A stretch of 23,333 nucleotides of DNA from JAFGJQ01 sp964586145 (GCA_964586145.1 CAZPHH010000079.1:1-23333); one strand, 5' to 3'; counted from the first letter of the stretch, positions 7,667 to 14,996 are shown. Numbers and translations are program-made. The notes: a model not told the origin generated them from the letters alone.

Positions 7667-8480
7667 GCGCGCTATCGCGAGGGCCGCGGTCACATGGCTG
7701 GTGCTCGCGGCCGCCCTGCGGGCGGAGGTGACCATTCCGGATCCCGGCACGTTCGTCGTGGATCACGCCGCCATCATCAGCCCGGGCGTCGAAGCACGGA
7801 TCGAGGCGCTTCTGCATGAGTTGGAGCAGAAGACCACGGCCCAGGTGAAGATTCTCACCGTGCCTGACATGGGCGGCGAGGATGTATTCGGCTTCAGCCA
7901 TCGGCACGCGGAGTTGTGGGCACTGGGGCAGCAGGGCAAGGATAACGGTGTCCTTGTCGTCGTCGCGATCGCCGATCGAAAGGACCAGATCCAGGTAGGC
8001 TACGGGCTCGAGGGCCTGCTGCCGGACACCTGGTGCGGGTCGCTGCGTGAGCAGGTGTTTGTGCCGAACTTCCGCGAGGGACGGTTTTCGGAAGGACTGT
8101 TCCTCGGCGCGTCTGCGATTGCCCGCCGGATCGCGGAGGCCGACCAGGTTACGCTCGACGCGCTGGCCGGCGTCCCGGTGGTCGACCTTCGGTCGCGACC
8201 GTCGATCAGCGGAGGCGCGGCCTGTGTCTCCTGCTTCATGCCGATGCTGGTGCTGTTGATCGTTCTTTCGTCCCTCGGGCGTCGCCGGACCTACGGCCGC
8301 CGGTGGGGTGGGAGCGTGGGCGGGAGCCTGTTCTGGGGGATGTTGCTGGGCGGCATGATGAGTGGTGGCGGCCGCCGCTCGAGCTGGGGAGGCGGAGGCG
8401 GTTTTGGCGGAGGATTTGGCGGCGGATCGTTCGGAGGCGGCGGGTCCTTCGGCGGCGGCGGTGCCGGAGGGGGCTGGTGA
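7656..8480 (+). CDS. TPM-domain membrane protein (YgcG family)
   Basis: This 274-residue protein has a short N-terminal hydrophobic segment (about 12-22) that can act as a signal. A TPM domain (about 27-165) carries the family hallmarks VVDHAAIISPGVEARIEALLHELEQKTTAQVKILTV and NGVLVVVAIADRKDQIQVGYGLEG. A membrane helix follows at about 191-207, then a C-terminal tail made almost wholly of Gly, Ser and Phe (215-274). TPM proteins are known to occur with LemA and are linked to envelope maintenance; in photosynthetic organisms relatives act in photosystem II repair. The gene starts inside the end of the 6941 gene and is followed 61 bases later by lemA. The order TPM then LemA is the reverse of the commoner arrangement. 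Confidence 0.85.
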   Translation: MPGERAIARAAVTWLVLAAALRAEVTIPDPGTFVVDHAAIISPGVEARIEALLHELEQKTTAQVKILTVPDMGGEDVFGFSHRHAELWALGQQGKDNGVLVVVAIADRKDQIQVGYGLEGLLPDTWCGSLREQVFVPNFREGRFSEGLFLGASAIARRIAEADQVTLDALAGVPVVDLRSRPSISGGAACVSCFMPMLVLLIVLSSLGRRRTYGRRWGGSVGGSLFWGMLLGGMMSGGGRRSSWGGGGGFGGGFGGGSFGGGGSFGGGGAGGGW

Positions 8481-8541
8481 CGGAGCGTCGATGCTACGGC
8501 CACTCGGGCCCGATGACCGTTTGGGAATGCGAGGGTTTGCC

Positions 8542-9144
8542 ATGAAAGTGTTGCAGTTGCTGTTGGTTGTGATCGGCGTCTTTATCGTCTCGGCCCTGTT
8601 GGTGGGTGGCTGCGTCTACAGCGGCTATGCTCGCGTCCACAAGATGGATCAGGAGATTGAGGGCCACTGGGCCGAGGTGGAAAGCCAGCTCCAGCGCCGG
8701 TTTGACCTGGTTCCCAATCTCGTGGCCACCGTGAAGGGCCTGACCGCCCAGGAGCAGGAGGTATTCCTCGGCATTGCCCGGTCGCGAGAGAAATACGCGC
8801 AGGCCACCACGACATCCGAGAAGGCCGAGGCGGCCAGCCTCTTCGAACGATCGCTTCAGGCATCCGTGCGGATCATCAATGAGCGATATCCAGACCTGCG
8901 CTCGAGCAAGGCCTTTCAGGATCTGATGTACTCTGTGGAGGGCACGGAGAACCGTCTGGCCGTTGCCCGAAAGCGCTACAACGACGCCGTAACCGCATTA
9001 AATACAACGATTCGCAGGTTCCCGGGAACGCTCTACGCCAGCCTGGCCGGCGTGGAAAAGGCGGAGTACTTCAGGATCGAGGAGGCTGCCCGGGAGGTCC
9101 CGAGGATCGATTTTTCCCCGACCACAGCCCCGACAGCCCGGTAA
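8542..9144 (+). CDS. lemA: LemA family protein
   Basis: This 200-residue protein has one N-terminal membrane segment (about 4-23) followed by Cys24 in LVGGC, which could be a lipobox, and then a long helical domain. The sequences HWAEVESQLQRRFDLVPNLVATVKG and SSKAFQDLMYSVEGTENRLAVARKRYNDAVTALNTTIRRFPG are diagnostic of LemA; the family folds as a helical bundle facing away from the cytoplasm. The start at 8542 has GAGGG seven bases upstream and gives the full membrane segment; the open frame back to 8362 is the out-of-frame shadow of the Gly-rich tail of the TPM gene. Role in the cell is not established for the family. Here it closes a three-gene run with the 6941 and 7656 genes. Confidence 0.9.
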   Translation: MKVLQLLLVVIGVFIVSALLVGGCVYSGYARVHKMDQEIEGHWAEVESQLQRRFDLVPNLVATVKGLTAQEQEVFLGIARSREKYAQATTTSEKAEAASLFERSLQASVRIINERYPDLRSSKAFQDLMYSVEGTENRLAVARKRYNDAVTALNTTIRRFPGTLYASLAGVEKAEYFRIEEAAREVPRIDFSPTTAPTAR

Positions 9145-9221
9145 CGAGCGTGCCGGCCGGTGCTGATCTGACCGGACGGAGTTGGGTCAGCGATCGGGCC
9201 GTGATTCACGAGGAGCTAACG

Positions 9222-9296
9222 GGTGAGCGAGGGGACTCGAACCCCCGGCCTCCTGGACCACAACCAGGCGCTCTAACCAACTGAGCTACGCTCACC
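9222..9296 (-). tRNA. tRNA-His (anticodon GTG)
   Basis: Read on the minus strand from 9296, the cloverleaf is complete. It has an encoded extra G at position -1 (9296) opposite C73 (9222), the hallmark of histidine tRNA. The seven-pair acceptor is GTGAGCG with CGCTCAC, the D stem GCTC/GAGC, and the anticodon stem CCTGG/CCAGG with loop TTGTGGT. The T arm has loop TTCGAGT. The 3' CCA is not encoded. The gene lies alone between lemA and a small lipoprotein gene. Confidence 0.95.
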
Positions 9297-9444
9297 ATGC
9301 ACTCGATCCGCCGGCAGAGGCCCGAGGCCGCACGCCGATCGGTTGGGCAACCGGGAACTATACCGCCACTTCGGCATTCGGACAACCGGAATGGTCCCTT
9401 GGCCGCATCCCGGGGGCTGGAAGCGGGTATCAGGGGGCGGTACC

Positions 9445-9822
9445 ATGAATCCGATGAAGCGACACGGAAAACGCTTTGCAGCGTGCGGTGTTTTCGCCCT
9501 GGCAGTGGGGCTGGGCGGGTGCGCGAACCCGGCCATTCAGGAGCGGTCGGCTGGCCGGGTCGAGCGAATCCATCAAACCCTGGCGCTGGCCCAAGAACGC
9601 GCGTCGGACAGTCCGGCAAACATGAAGTGGACGCTGGACATGGCGGCCGAGCGCGAAACGCAGAACTCCGCCAACCTCAGCCGCGATCTGGTGGGCAAGC
9701 GTATCCGCCACGACCTGGAACACTGGCCTGAACGGCAGAACGTGCATGCCGCCTGGCTGGCCGACCTGATCGGCGGAGACCCCGCCAACATCGAGCAGAC
9801 CGTCCCCATCCTGATCAACTAA
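9445..9822 (+). CDS. small lipoprotein of unknown function
   Basis: This 125-residue protein has a classic lipoprotein signal: basic residues 5-10, hydrophobic 12-23, then LGGC with Cys26 as the lipidated residue. The mature part is hydrophilic and probably helical (VERIHQTLALAQERASD, DLVGKRIRHDLEHWPERQ), with no recognisable domain. GGGGG near 9432-9437 precedes the ATG at 9445; the longer frame from 9343 would displace the signal and overlap the tRNA side. The gene ends 30 bases before the start of the mobile-element remnant at 9853, so the insertions lie just behind it and leave it intact. Confidence 0.7.
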   Translation: MNPMKRHGKRFAACGVFALAVGLGGCANPAIQERSAGRVERIHQTLALAQERASDSPANMKWTLDMAAERETQNSANLSRDLVGKRIRHDLEHWPERQNVHAAWLADLIGGDPANIEQTVPILIN

Positions 9823-9852
9823 CCACCCTCCAATTTGTGCGACCGGCTTTCC

Positions 9853-9906
9853 TGATCGACCTGGAGAGTCTACCAGCAGTTTTTTTCTCGGGTCTACCAT
9901 CTACCA
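9853..9906. repeat. fused remnant of both ends of an earlier copy of the element
   Basis: Bases 9853-9867 are identical to the left terminus of the element (9912-9926). Bases 9876-9899 are identical to its right terminus (23262-23285). The terminal seven bases TCTACCA also occur at 9869-9875 and 9900-9906. The stretch is thus a left end joined to a right end with nothing between, directly outside the intact copy. No matching five-base duplication flanks it. Confidence 0.75.
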
Positions 9907-9911
9907 ACTCA
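9907..9911. repeat. target-site duplication, left copy (ACTCA)
   Basis: ACTCA lies immediately before the left TG terminus and again at 23286-23290 immediately after the right CA terminus. Five bases is the duplication length of Mu-type transposition. Because the left flank itself resembles the right end, the shared sequence is longer (12 bases, TCTACCAACTCA), which weakens the argument slightly. Confidence 0.65.
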
Positions 9912-9939
9912 TGATCGACCTGGAGAAAAAACGGCAAAA
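9912..9939 (+). repeat. left terminal inverted repeat with site L1
   Basis: Starts TGATCGACC and contains GAGAAAAAACGGCAAAA. Aligned without gaps to the complement of 23258-23285, 21 of 28 bases agree, including TG, the A-run and the final GCAAAA. It is the outermost presumed transposase binding site on this side. Confidence 0.75.
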
Positions 9940-10023
9940 ATGCGCAGCGGCCAAAACCGCTGCAAACGGTTCAGGGGCAAGGGGTTACAGCGATTTTCCG
10001 GCGAAGTCGGCGCAACGGCGAAT

Positions 10024-10041
10024 CCCAGGAAAAAAACTGCA
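10024..10041 (+). repeat. internal transposase-site copy L2
   Basis: CCCAGGAAAAAAACTGCA repeats the core of the right end (GAGAAAAAAACTGC on the minus strand) in the inward orientation, about 105 bases inside L1. The L1-L2 distance resembles phage Mu. It shares a longer 5' context (AACGGCGAATCC) with L3. Confidence 0.65.
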
Positions 10042-10210
10042 CACCAGCGATTCCGGGCCAAAAACGCGGATCAAGTGGGACTGGACGTGGAGGGGGTGCA
10101 GGCGGTCGGGGGTGGTGTTCAAATCCCGTTCAGAGCGGGGTTTACGTGCCGTTGAAGCGGGCCGGAATGGGGCGATTTGCGCGCGGCGGCGCGGCGGAGA
10201 ACGGCGGAAT

Positions 10211-10228
10211 CCTCGGAAAAAAACTGCT
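10211..10228 (+). repeat. internal transposase-site copy L3
   Basis: CCTCGGAAAAAAACTGCT is in the same orientation as L1 and L2, about 187 bases inside L2, with the preceding AACGGCGGAAT closely matching the L2 context. L2 and L3 form a pair of about 28 bases. Confidence 0.65.
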
Positions 10229-10242
10229 GCGCTGGCGCAGGG

Positions 10243-10264
10243 GGTCGCGCAGCGGTCGCGCAGC
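10243..10264. repeat. tandem 11-base repeat
   Basis: GGTCGCGCAGC is present twice head to tail without a mismatch, just inside L3, in the gene-free left end. It could be a binding site for an accessory protein or chance duplication. Confidence 0.5.
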
Positions 10265-10344
10265 GGAATCGGCCCGGGGGAGGGGGTGCGGCGCAGGATG
10301 TGCGCAGGAGACACGCGGCGGGGGCGCGCCGGGGGTGCCTGGTC

Positions 10345-10377
10345 GGGGCTTGGGGCGGGGGCGGGGCTGGGGTGGGG
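10345..10377 (+). other. G-quadruplex-forming tract
   Basis: Six runs of four or five G are separated by loops of only one to three bases (CTT, C, C, CT, T), a textbook strong G-quadruplex motif on the plus strand; a further GGGGG sits at 10331-10335. It ends eight bases beyond the stop codon of the tape-measure-like gene, so it lies between that gene and the transposition sites. The gene-free left end spans 9912-10385. Confidence 0.7.
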
Positions 10378-10385
10378 CTTCATGG

Positions 10386-11972
10386 TCATCGGTTTCGGCT
10401 CACGGGGGGGTCCGGGTCGCCGGGCTGCCGGTCCATGTAGACGGTGTTGTAATAGTGCACGTTCACGTCCCGGGGGGGGTGCTTCCGCTCCAGGTCGCCG
10501 AGGTAGTCCAGGGCTTCCCGCAGCGCCGAATCGGAGAGTCCATAACCGGGGCGGATGCCTACACCGCGGTAGAGCTGTCCCATCCTGGCACTTTCCTCGG
10601 GGGAGAGAACGCCCTCGTCTTGGAGTTGGGAATACCGGTTGTAAATCTGATTCAGGATGTAGCGATCCTCAAAGAGTTCCGTCTCATAGAAGAAGGCTTC
10701 GGCGGGGCTGATTTGGCCGCTCGCCTTGGCCCTTTCGACGTACGCTTGGGCCGCCTCGCGCATCTGCGCCCACTCAAAATGGTCCATGCCCGTGGTGGCA
10801 CCGGCGTAGCGACGTTCGGCGACGGCCGCGCGGCCGCGGTAGCGAAAGCTATCTCTGTATTGATCGACCGTCTCGGAAAAGCCCTCCGGCGTGGCGGCGG
10901 CCATTGCGGCTTCTGATTCCGCGAGGCCCGCGAGAGACGCGCCGCCGTACGCCTTGAGCAATCGCGCCGCCTGTTCCGATGGGAGCATGGATCGGATTCG
11001 GTCGGCCTCTTGTTGTGTGTCCACCTCCGCGAAGATTTCACGGGCCAGCGCGAAACGGTCCGCATCCGATAGGGCCTTCGGGTCCATGCCGCGCACGCGG
11101 GCCTGGGATTGGATGGCACCGTAGAACTTGCCGCTTGTGTCCGACGCGGCGCGGGCCAGTTGCTTCATCGTTTCGGCGGCCAGCGCGGCATTCGGTTCGG
11201 CGTTGACGGCCTGGACGCCGGACTCGACGATTTCCGCAAACGGCACCCCGGACCGCGCCATGCCCATGCCGCCGGCCAGAAGCTGGGAGAGAAACTGCCC
11301 AAGATCGACAGCCGACGATTTTGCCGCCGCGGCCTGGATTTGGGAGAGTGCAAGCTGTGTGCTCTCCGTGGTGCCGAGTTGCCCCGTTTCCGAGAGAAAC
11401 CGGAGCATGTCCGCGGCGCCCTGACCGCTCATGTTGACCGCACCGGCGAACCCGGCGATTTGCTTTGCGCTTTTCAGGTTCTCGCCTTCCAGCAGGCCGC
11501 CGGGTATGTAAAGGTCACCCCCGATTGCGTAGGTGGCCGCGTCCGCCTCAGAGAGCCCGCCGGCTTTCGATAGTTCATAAGCGATTTTGAGGGTGTCCGC
11601 TTCTGTGTGCGTTTTGCCGGAGCGCGCAGCAGATGCCTGCAACTGCGCATGTAACGCGGCGGTGGCCTCTACGGCGCTGGTCGTTTCTGCCGCCATCCGG
11701 GCGCGGATTTCCTCGATTTCCTTGAGCACGTCGCGGAGGTGTTCCCACGCGCCGATTATGGTCTGAACCGTTGCGAAGCCGGCCACCAGCGAATGCACGC
11801 TTTTGGTCAGGCCGGCAACGGTGCCGTCGATCGACCCGAACGCGGATTTACCCTTGTGGCCGACGTCTTCGGCGGATTGGCCCACGTCGTGCTGCGCTTG
11901 CTCGACGGACTCCAAGCCGCGGCGCACTTCCTCGACGCCCAGCAGGCGGATGATTTCTTCGATCTGTCCCAC
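10386..11972 (-). CDS. tail tape-measure-like protein
   Basis: This 528-residue protein begins with LLGVEEVRRGLESVEQAQHDVGQSAEDVGHKG, an amphipathic helical repeat typical of the start of phage tape-measure proteins. A short hydrophobic patch follows (about 51-72, VAGLTKSVHSLVAGFATVQTIIGAW), then a long Ala-rich helical body with segments such as MARSGVPFAEIVESGVQAVNAEPNAALAAETMKQLARA. Tape-measure proteins set tail length and carry such hydrophobic stretches for membrane passage. This one is short for the family, implying a short tail if used as such. The start is GTG, with GGAG ten bases upstream. It lies 137 bases after the capsid gene, in the same direction, and is the last gene before the left end. 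An internal virion or scaffold-like role is an alternative. Confidence 0.6.
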   Translation of the reverse strand: MGQIEEIIRLLGVEEVRRGLESVEQAQHDVGQSAEDVGHKGKSAFGSIDGTVAGLTKSVHSLVAGFATVQTIIGAWEHLRDVLKEIEEIRARMAAETTSAVEATAALHAQLQASAARSGKTHTEADTLKIAYELSKAGGLSEADAATYAIGGDLYIPGGLLEGENLKSAKQIAGFAGAVNMSGQGAADMLRFLSETGQLGTTESTQLALSQIQAAAAKSSAVDLGQFLSQLLAGGMGMARSGVPFAEIVESGVQAVNAEPNAALAAETMKQLARAASDTSGKFYGAIQSQARVRGMDPKALSDADRFALAREIFAEVDTQQEADRIRSMLPSEQAARLLKAYGGASLAGLAESEAAMAAATPEGFSETVDQYRDSFRYRGRAAVAERRYAGATTGMDHFEWAQMREAAQAYVERAKASGQISPAEAFFYETELFEDRYILNQIYNRYSQLQDEGVLSPEESARMGQLYRGVGIRPGYGLSDSALREALDYLGDLERKHPPRDVNVHYYNTVYMDRQPGDPDPPVSRNR

Positions 11973-12001
11973 GGTCGCTTGTCTCCGTCAAGGTTCCCGG
12001 C

Positions 12002-12095
12002 GGCGGGTGGCCGGAGCCACCCGCCCGCCGGGTCTGGTGCCCCTGGCTGTCGGACCAGGGTTGCTGTTGCTCGCGGACGGTGCCACTTGGTGGCA
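12002..12095 (-). promoter_or_regulatory. three successive hairpins between capsid and tape-measure genes
   Basis: A perfect 10-bp stem (GGCGGGTGGC at 12002-12011 with 12016-12025, loop CGGA) is preceded, in transcription order, by CCCTGG/CCAGGG (12041-12046 with 12055-12060) and by TGCCAC/GTGGCA (12081-12086 with 12090-12095). None has a T-run. They fill the 137-base gap and may reduce read-through or set the ratio of capsid to tape-measure protein. Confidence 0.5.
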
Positions 12096-12109
12096 CGCGC
12101 GGCCGCGGC

Positions 12110-13372
12110 TCAGGCGTTGTTGGTGCGCAGGACGGCCATTGCGTCACCGTCACTCTCGCCGATGTCCTGGCGCACCACGCATTTGAACGCGAGCTGGTCT
12201 TCTGCGAACTTTACATGCTCGCTTCGTTCAATTGCCATCGTCCGCCGCTCGCCCAGCAGCCCCCACGCGCGGAGAGAGCCGAACGCGAGCGCCTTCTTGT
12301 GCGTGCCGTCGTCTGAGATGGTGGGACACACTTGCGTGCGGACCACCGGGTAGCCCAAAATGCGGCGCGGTCCGCCTTCGTTGGGATCCACGAGGATCGG
12401 TCGGCCGCCGAGGTCGGTGATGCCGCGGCAAATGTGCTCGATGGAACTCGACATGAACCACGCCGTGTCCGGTGCTTCCAACACCCAGCCGGGCACCGCG
12501 CCCACGGTGTCGGCCAAATCGTCAAACGTGAGCGATTGGAAACTCGTGTGCGTGGAGCCAGCCGTCACCAGCGCGACGTTCTCGCTGTTGAAGACGCCGG
12601 TGATGCCGGCGTACGTGCTGGTGCCGTCGCCCATGAACGCGTTGCGGTCTTCGGCGTTCGCGAGGGCCAGCGCGAATTCCAGGGCGAGCAGCTCGCCGAC
12701 GGCGATTACGCTGTCTTCGCTCAATTCGCGCGAAACGAAAGTGAGTTGTGCCCACTTCTTCGCGGTCAAGCGGACAGAGCCGAGCGACACGTCAGACGGC
12801 GTGATGGCTACCCCTTCGTCCGGGTAATAGACCGTGGTGCCACCGGTCCGCTTCGGCCACGACTGCCGCTCACTCGACATGGGCACGCGTCGAAGGAACT
12901 TCCGCGCGACGCCGTACTGTTCGACGTTGCGGATGAGTTCCCGGCCGATTTCGTCCGGGACCAGGTACCCGCCGGCCACGTCGCTGGACTCGCCCATTGC
13001 CTTGATGTAATCGTCCGCCGAAACGAACTGGCCGGACTTGGTGCGGATGCGAAGCCCCGACTTGCAGAGGGATTCCGCGCAGGCGCGCCGAATCTCGGGC
13101 TGGGGGTGGTGGCCGGCGAGCACGAACTCGCCGAATTGCTTGGCGCGTTCCTCGGAACCCCAGAAGCCGCGATAGTTCGGGTCCACGTGACTCCCGCCGG
13201 ACAGTTGTCCGACCTGGCGGGTGTACTTTTCCAGATTGTCCCGCGCGAAGCGGACTTCCCCTTCGACCTTCGCAAACCGCTCGTCGACCGTCTTTTGAAG
13301 CGCGTTCAAACGCGAGTCGACGGCGGGTCCGAGCTTCTGAATTTCGCTGAGCAGTTGTTGTGTATCTGGCAT
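12110..13372 (-). CDS. HK97-family major capsid protein
   Basis: This 420-residue protein has the complete order of the phage HK97-fold capsid family. It starts with an N-terminal coiled-coil region (about 5-55, RLNALQKTVDERFAKVEGEVRFARDNLEKY), equivalent to the scaffold or delta region. The linker contains DVAGGYLVPDEIGRELIRNVEQYGVARKFLRRVPM (131-165). The E-loop and spine follow (WPKRTGGTTVYYPDEGVAITPSD, 172-194). The A-domain signature NAEDRNAFMGDGTSTYAGITGVFN (239-262) and a C-terminal segment with ILGYPVVRTQVCP and AFGSLRAWGLLGERRTMAIERS complete it. In HK97 the delta region is removed by a prohead protease, but none is visible in this element. GGAGAG about ten bases upstream supports the ATG at 13372. 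Length is normal, so the gene looks intact. Neighbours are the XRE-HTH gene upstream and the tape-measure-like gene downstream. Confidence 0.92.
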   Translation of the reverse strand: MPDTQQLLSEIQKLGPAVDSRLNALQKTVDERFAKVEGEVRFARDNLEKYTRQVGQLSGGSHVDPNYRGFWGSEERAKQFGEFVLAGHHPQPEIRRACAESLCKSGLRIRTKSGQFVSADDYIKAMGESSDVAGGYLVPDEIGRELIRNVEQYGVARKFLRRVPMSSERQSWPKRTGGTTVYYPDEGVAITPSDVSLGSVRLTAKKWAQLTFVSRELSEDSVIAVGELLALEFALALANAEDRNAFMGDGTSTYAGITGVFNSENVALVTAGSTHTSFQSLTFDDLADTVGAVPGWVLEAPDTAWFMSSSIEHICRGITDLGGRPILVDPNEGGPRRILGYPVVRTQVCPTISDDGTHKKALAFGSLRAWGLLGERRTMAIERSEHVKFAEDQLAFKCVVRQDIGESDGDAMAVLRTNNA

Positions 13373-13402
13373 GACTGTGATTCTCTCCAGGAGAGTTACG
13401 CT

Positions 13403-13600
13403 TTAGACCTGAGGCCGCGGCCTGCCTCCACGCAAAGCACAACCCGCCGGCGGTCGACTCGCGCAGGCGGTGCCGCCCGCCCAGCGCGAATCCGCATCCG
13501 GGGTCGTGGGGGGAACAGCACACCGACAGCCGCCGGTCCCGCCACGTTCGGGCGGGTGGTGGTGCAGGGGTGTGCTCGTTCCCGGAATCTTCTCTGACAT
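13403..13600 (-). CDS. possible 65-residue protein between HTH and capsid genes
   Basis: This small frame has a GGAGG eight bases before its ATG at 13600. It begins 28 bases after the stop of the XRE-HTH gene, so it would fit an operon. The product is rich in Pro, Gly, Arg and Cys, with HHHPPERGGTGGCRC near its start, and matches no family I know. Composition of this kind is common in random GC-rich frames, so the ribosome binding site is its only real support. The gap between the neighbours (13373-13628) otherwise holds nothing clear. Confidence 0.25.
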   Translation of the reverse strand: MSEKIPGTSTPLHHHPPERGGTGGCRCAVPPTTPDADSRWAGGTACASRPPAGCALRGGRPRPQV

Positions 13601-13628
13601 TGGGCCGGCCTCCGTGCCCGATTCACGC

Positions 13629-14996
13629 TCAGCTCGCGGCGCGCTTGCGTTGCGTCTTCCCGGCCGCCGGCGACGGGGCCGGGGTGCGGGGGAGTTCTTC
13701 CAGTAGCAGCGTTTCCCGTTGCCGGTACTCTTCTTCCTCCGTCTCGAAACCGCGGAGCGCCAGCGCGTCGATGTAGAGCTTCAAACCTTCGGGGTTCACG
13801 CCGGCCAAGCGCCACGGTTCCGACAGAAGGTGCAGCCGAACCGAGTCAGGCAGCGGCGGCGCGCCGGGTTCGGCGGCCTCCGCAAGCTGTAGCGACAGTT
13901 CCGGCTCGCTGCCGGGGCCGATGCCGTGCTCCCATCCCAGGCCGGCGAGCACGTCCAGGCCGCCGCCGACGGAGAAGAGCATCGCGGCATTTCGCACGCG
14001 CTGTTTTGCATCGTCGCGGTGCATATGGTCGCGGGTGAGCAGGCCGAACACCGAAAAGGCTTCACGGTCTTCGGCGGTTGGCAGGGGAACGAATGCGGTC
14101 CGCTGGCCGTCGGACACGGGAAGATTGTCTGCGGTGTAGAGCACACGCGCGACGGCTCGTTTGTGCGCAATCGCGAGCACGCCCGGGGACACCAAGATAA
14201 ACGGTGACAGAGCGCCGCCGTTGTCGGTGGGCTCGGCCCACGTCAAGTTGAAGCGCTCGAAGGTCGGGCCATCATAGTAGAACGCGAGCACATTCCGCTG
14301 AACGGCTTCTCTCGCCCGTTCGGGCGAGCCGAAGAGCATTCGTCGGAAGGCTTCCGCCATGCCGAACGCAATCGCGCGGGCCTGGTCGGAAGACAACGGC
14401 AGGCGGAAGTCGGCGAGACCCGCGAGGCAATCACGGGCGAGCAAATCGGGCAGTTCCACCGCCTTGTTGGTGAAGCCGGATTGCCTCGCGATTTCAGCAT
14501 GAGCGCCGGCCCCGACGATTTTCAGGCGGTGCAGTGCTCGGGGCCATCTGATACCGGCCAGCGCGGGAAGCGGTGGTGCCGCAAGCGAACCGGCCGCAAC
14601 AATCCAGCTCATCGCCTCCAGCAGCGGCGTAGCTTGCGCAGGGCACACACCCGCCGTCGATGGGCGGGTGGGCCATTGGTGCGGGAGCGAGAGAAGCGCT
14701 TCGAGCAGGTTTCCATCCGGGTCACTCACGGGGGGAACTCTCCCTTCCGGGTCTCGGGCTGTGCTACGGGCGCGAGCGAGATGCAGAAGATGTGCTCTTT
14801 CCGCCGGTGAGAGGTTCAGCGCTGTGGCAAGGGCTCTCGCCTGACGGGGCGGAACATTGGGGTGAATTCCCGCTTCCAGTTGCCGCAGGCGCTCACCGAG
14901 CATACCCGCGGCCGCGCCAAGTTTGGGCAGGGAAAGCCCCCGCTCTGCGCGTTTGCCTCTGAGATAGGTACCGAATTCATCAAACGGCATCTTCAT
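13629..14996 (-). CDS. XRE-type HTH protein with large unknown C-terminal region
   Basis: This 455-residue protein starts with a clear XRE/Cro helix-turn-helix (about 6-72): FGTYLRGKRAERGLSLPKLGAAAGMLGERLRQLEAG, then NVPPRQARALATALNLSPAERAHLLHLA. The remaining roughly 375 residues match no family I recognise. They contain an Ala/Leu-rich region (120-210) and a mixed alpha/beta part with FILVSPGVLAIAHKRAVARVLYTADN. It sits where the repressor sits in transposable phages, next to a divergent promoter region and transcribed away from the transposition genes, so I infer control of the element. It is far longer than a Cro/CI repressor, so the C-terminal part may sense a signal or be an effector. 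The ATG at 14988-14990 (Met3), with TTGGA nine bases upstream, could be the true start. Confidence 0.65.
   Translation of the reverse strand: MKMPFDEFGTYLRGKRAERGLSLPKLGAAAGMLGERLRQLEAGIHPNVPPRQARALATALNLSPAERAHLLHLARARSTARDPEGRVPPVSDPDGNLLEALLSLPHQWPTRPSTAGVCPAQATPLLEAMSWIVAAGSLAAPPLPALAGIRWPRALHRLKIVGAGAHAEIARQSGFTNKAVELPDLLARDCLAGLADFRLPLSSDQARAIAFGMAEAFRRMLFGSPERAREAVQRNVLAFYYDGPTFERFNLTWAEPTDNGGALSPFILVSPGVLAIAHKRAVARVLYTADNLPVSDGQRTAFVPLPTAEDREAFSVFGLLTRDHMHRDDAKQRVRNAAMLFSVGGGLDVLAGLGWEHGIGPGSEPELSLQLAEAAEPGAPPLPDSVRLHLLSEPWRLAGVNPEGLKLYIDALALRGFETEEEEYRQRETLLLEELPRTPAPSPAAGKTQRKRAAS

Noticed and set aside
9222..9296. tRNA-His as an integration site for the element
   Set aside because: The element ends more than 600 bases away, makes a five-base duplication and has a DDE transposase, so there is no sign of tRNA-targeted site-specific integration.
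9911..10711. Long plus-strand frame running from the left terminus into the tape-measure region
   Set aside because: Its first part lies over the transposase-site repeats and encodes Arg/Gly-rich low complexity; its second part is antisense to the tape-measure-like gene.
12110..13372. Encapsulin rather than phage capsid
   Set aside because: The N-terminal coiled-coil region, the length of 420 residues and the neighbouring tape-measure-like gene fit a phage capsid; no cargo enzyme lies beside it.
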